Assembly (NCBI GenBank): GCA_003154855.1
Contig: PMEV01000076.1
Coordinates: 1-5,973 of the forward strand
Reading direction: 5' to 3'
Length of the DNA stretch: 5,973 nt
Source of the DNA: Bryobacterales bacterium
Lineage (GTDB): Bacteria > Acidobacteriota > Terriglobia > Bryobacterales > Bryobacteraceae
Shown here: positions 5,370 through 5,973 of the stretch, one piece after another
How the letters are laid out: the number at the start of each line of letters is the position of its first letter
Numbering within the stretch: the first letter of the stretch is position 1
Notes under the pieces: generated by a model
The model's input: only the letters and a program-made list of their open reading frames with translations
The model's database searches: none
What the model was told of the DNA's origin: nothing
Made by a program: the position numbers and the translations under genes

Positions 5370-5403
5370 GCGCCGCGCCTGTGAAGCCTCTTCAGAACCG
5401 CGC

Positions 5404-5973
5404 TCAGCCCCGGCGGGCGCGGCCACGGGGGCGGCGCGGCTCGGGCTCGGCCAGGGAGAATTGCAGCTTGTGGTCGAGGGCCTCGATGCGGTCCAGGCGG
5501 ACCAGCACCCGGTCGCCGATCGAGAACTCGCGGCGGCTGCGGTCGCCGACGATCTTGTGCGAGTTCTCGTGATAATTGAAGCGCTCGCCGGGGAGGGTCT
5601 CCAGCGGCACCAGGCCCTCGACGAAGAGGTCCTCGAGTTCGACGAAAAAGCCGAAACGGGTGGTAGAGGTGATGAGGGCGTTGAACTCCTCGCCCAGCCG
5701 CTCGGCCATGAACTTGACTTTCTTCCACTCGACCAGCTCGCGCTCGGCGTCGGCGGCGCGGCGCTCGGATAGCGAGCATTCGCCGGCGACGGCGGAGAGC
5801 GCGGCGGGCGTGAACGGGCTCGGGCGGCCGCCGGGAAGGGTCGAGGCGAGCACACGGTGAACGATCAGGTCGGGGTAGCGCCGGATGGGCGACGTGAAAT
5901 GGGTGTAGGTGCCGGCAGCGAGGGCGAAGTGTCCCACGTTCTGGGAACTGTAGCGCGCCTGCTTGAGCGAGCG
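5404..5973 (-). CDS. rnr: Ribonuclease R, C-terminal part (3'-5' exoribonuclease, RNB/S1)
   Basis: The last 189 residues of an RNB-family exoribonuclease; the gene continues beyond base 5973 on its 5' side. The visible part opens with RSLKQARYSSQN and GHFALAAGTYTHFTSPIRRY (14-33), then PDLIVHR: the end of the RNB catalytic domain, where the two Arg of SPIRRYPDL are characteristic of RNase R/RNase II. It continues with a helical linker including KKVKFMAERLG (84-94) and an S1 RNA-binding domain (about 95-175: FNALITSTTRFGFFVELED...VEGLVPLETL...IGDRVLVRLDRI). S1 directly after RNB and the FNYHENSHKIVGD segment favour RNase R over RNase II. The tail is short and basic (EPEPRRPRGRARRG), far shorter than the Lys-rich tail of the E. 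coli enzyme. RNase R degrades structured RNA processively and takes part in mRNA and rRNA quality control. It lies tail to tail with the DUF5615 gene, 34 bp apart. Confidence 0.95.
   Translation of the reverse strand, partial: RSLKQARYSSQNVGHFALAAGTYTHFTSPIRRYPDLIVHRVLASTLPGGRPSPFTPAALSAVAGECSLSERRAADAERELVEWKKVKFMAERLGEEFNALITSTTRFGFFVELEDLFVEGLVPLETLPGERFNYHENSHKIVGDRSRREFSIGDRVLVRLDRIEALDHKLQFSLAEPEPRRPRGRARRG

Noticed and set aside
5379..5395. Small hairpin between the DUF5615 and RNase R genes (CTG-tg-AAG pairing with CTTCAG)
   Set aside because: The stem has only six pairs with a two-base bulge and a three-base loop, and there is no T-tract on either strand. It is not a credible intrinsic terminator.
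5366..5572. ATG overlapping the DUF5615 stop codon (ATGA), suggesting a third gene in the toxin-antitoxin operon
   Set aside because: The frame is antisense to the end of RNase R and is Arg/Ser/Pro-rich with no motif. The ATGA is likely chance.

Overview
The window is GC-rich, gene-dense bacterial chromosome with no rRNA, tRNA, CRISPR array or insertion sequence that I can see. Three things together suggest an Acidobacteriota-like genome (Bryobacterales/Solibacter type): a TIGR03790-family protein, an exported 'HHPP...' methyltransferase, and signal peptides that end just before a Gln. This assignment is an inference from gene content and composition, not from a marker gene.

Layout. On the + strand the window opens inside the C-terminal third of an APC/CAT-type amino acid permease (1-483). 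Its stop codon overlaps, as ATGA, the start of a class I SAM-dependent methyltransferase that carries a signal peptide (480-1106). The methyltransferase converges on, and overlaps by 14 bp, a four-gene block on the - strand. Read in its own direction, this block is: a single-heme cytochrome c (4628-4209), a TIGR03790-family exported protein (4207-3125, one base after the cytochrome), an OmpR/CpxR-type response regulator with a GTG start (3065-2376, after a 59-bp gap), and a CpxA/EnvZ-type sensor histidine kinase (2379-1093, ATGA overlap with the regulator). A 133-bp divergent region (4629-4761) separates the cytochrome from a + strand DUF433/DUF5615 pair, a VapBC-like type II toxin-antitoxin module (4762-4992 and 5004-5369). 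Thirty-four bases further on, tail to tail, lies the C-terminal end of ribonuclease R on the - strand (5404-5973, running off the window).

How the parts may work together. The regulator and kinase form a standard phosphorelay, with a periplasmic sensor domain facing the compartment where the cytochrome c and the TIGR03790 protein should reside. A link between the cytochrome/TIGR03790 pair and the signalling pair is plausible from strand and spacing but unproven. The permease and methyltransferase are probably translationally coupled, though no shared pathway is evident. The toxin-antitoxin pair looks like a self-contained cassette between housekeeping-type genes.

Points that most merit a second look: the TIGR03790 protein resembles caspase-like/gingipain-type (C25) proteins at its C-terminus but seems to lack the catalytic dyad; a methyltransferase is apparently exported away from its cofactor; and the divergent promoters place TAnnnT boxes 6 nt before both start codons without Shine-Dalgarno sequences, which suggests leaderless transcripts.
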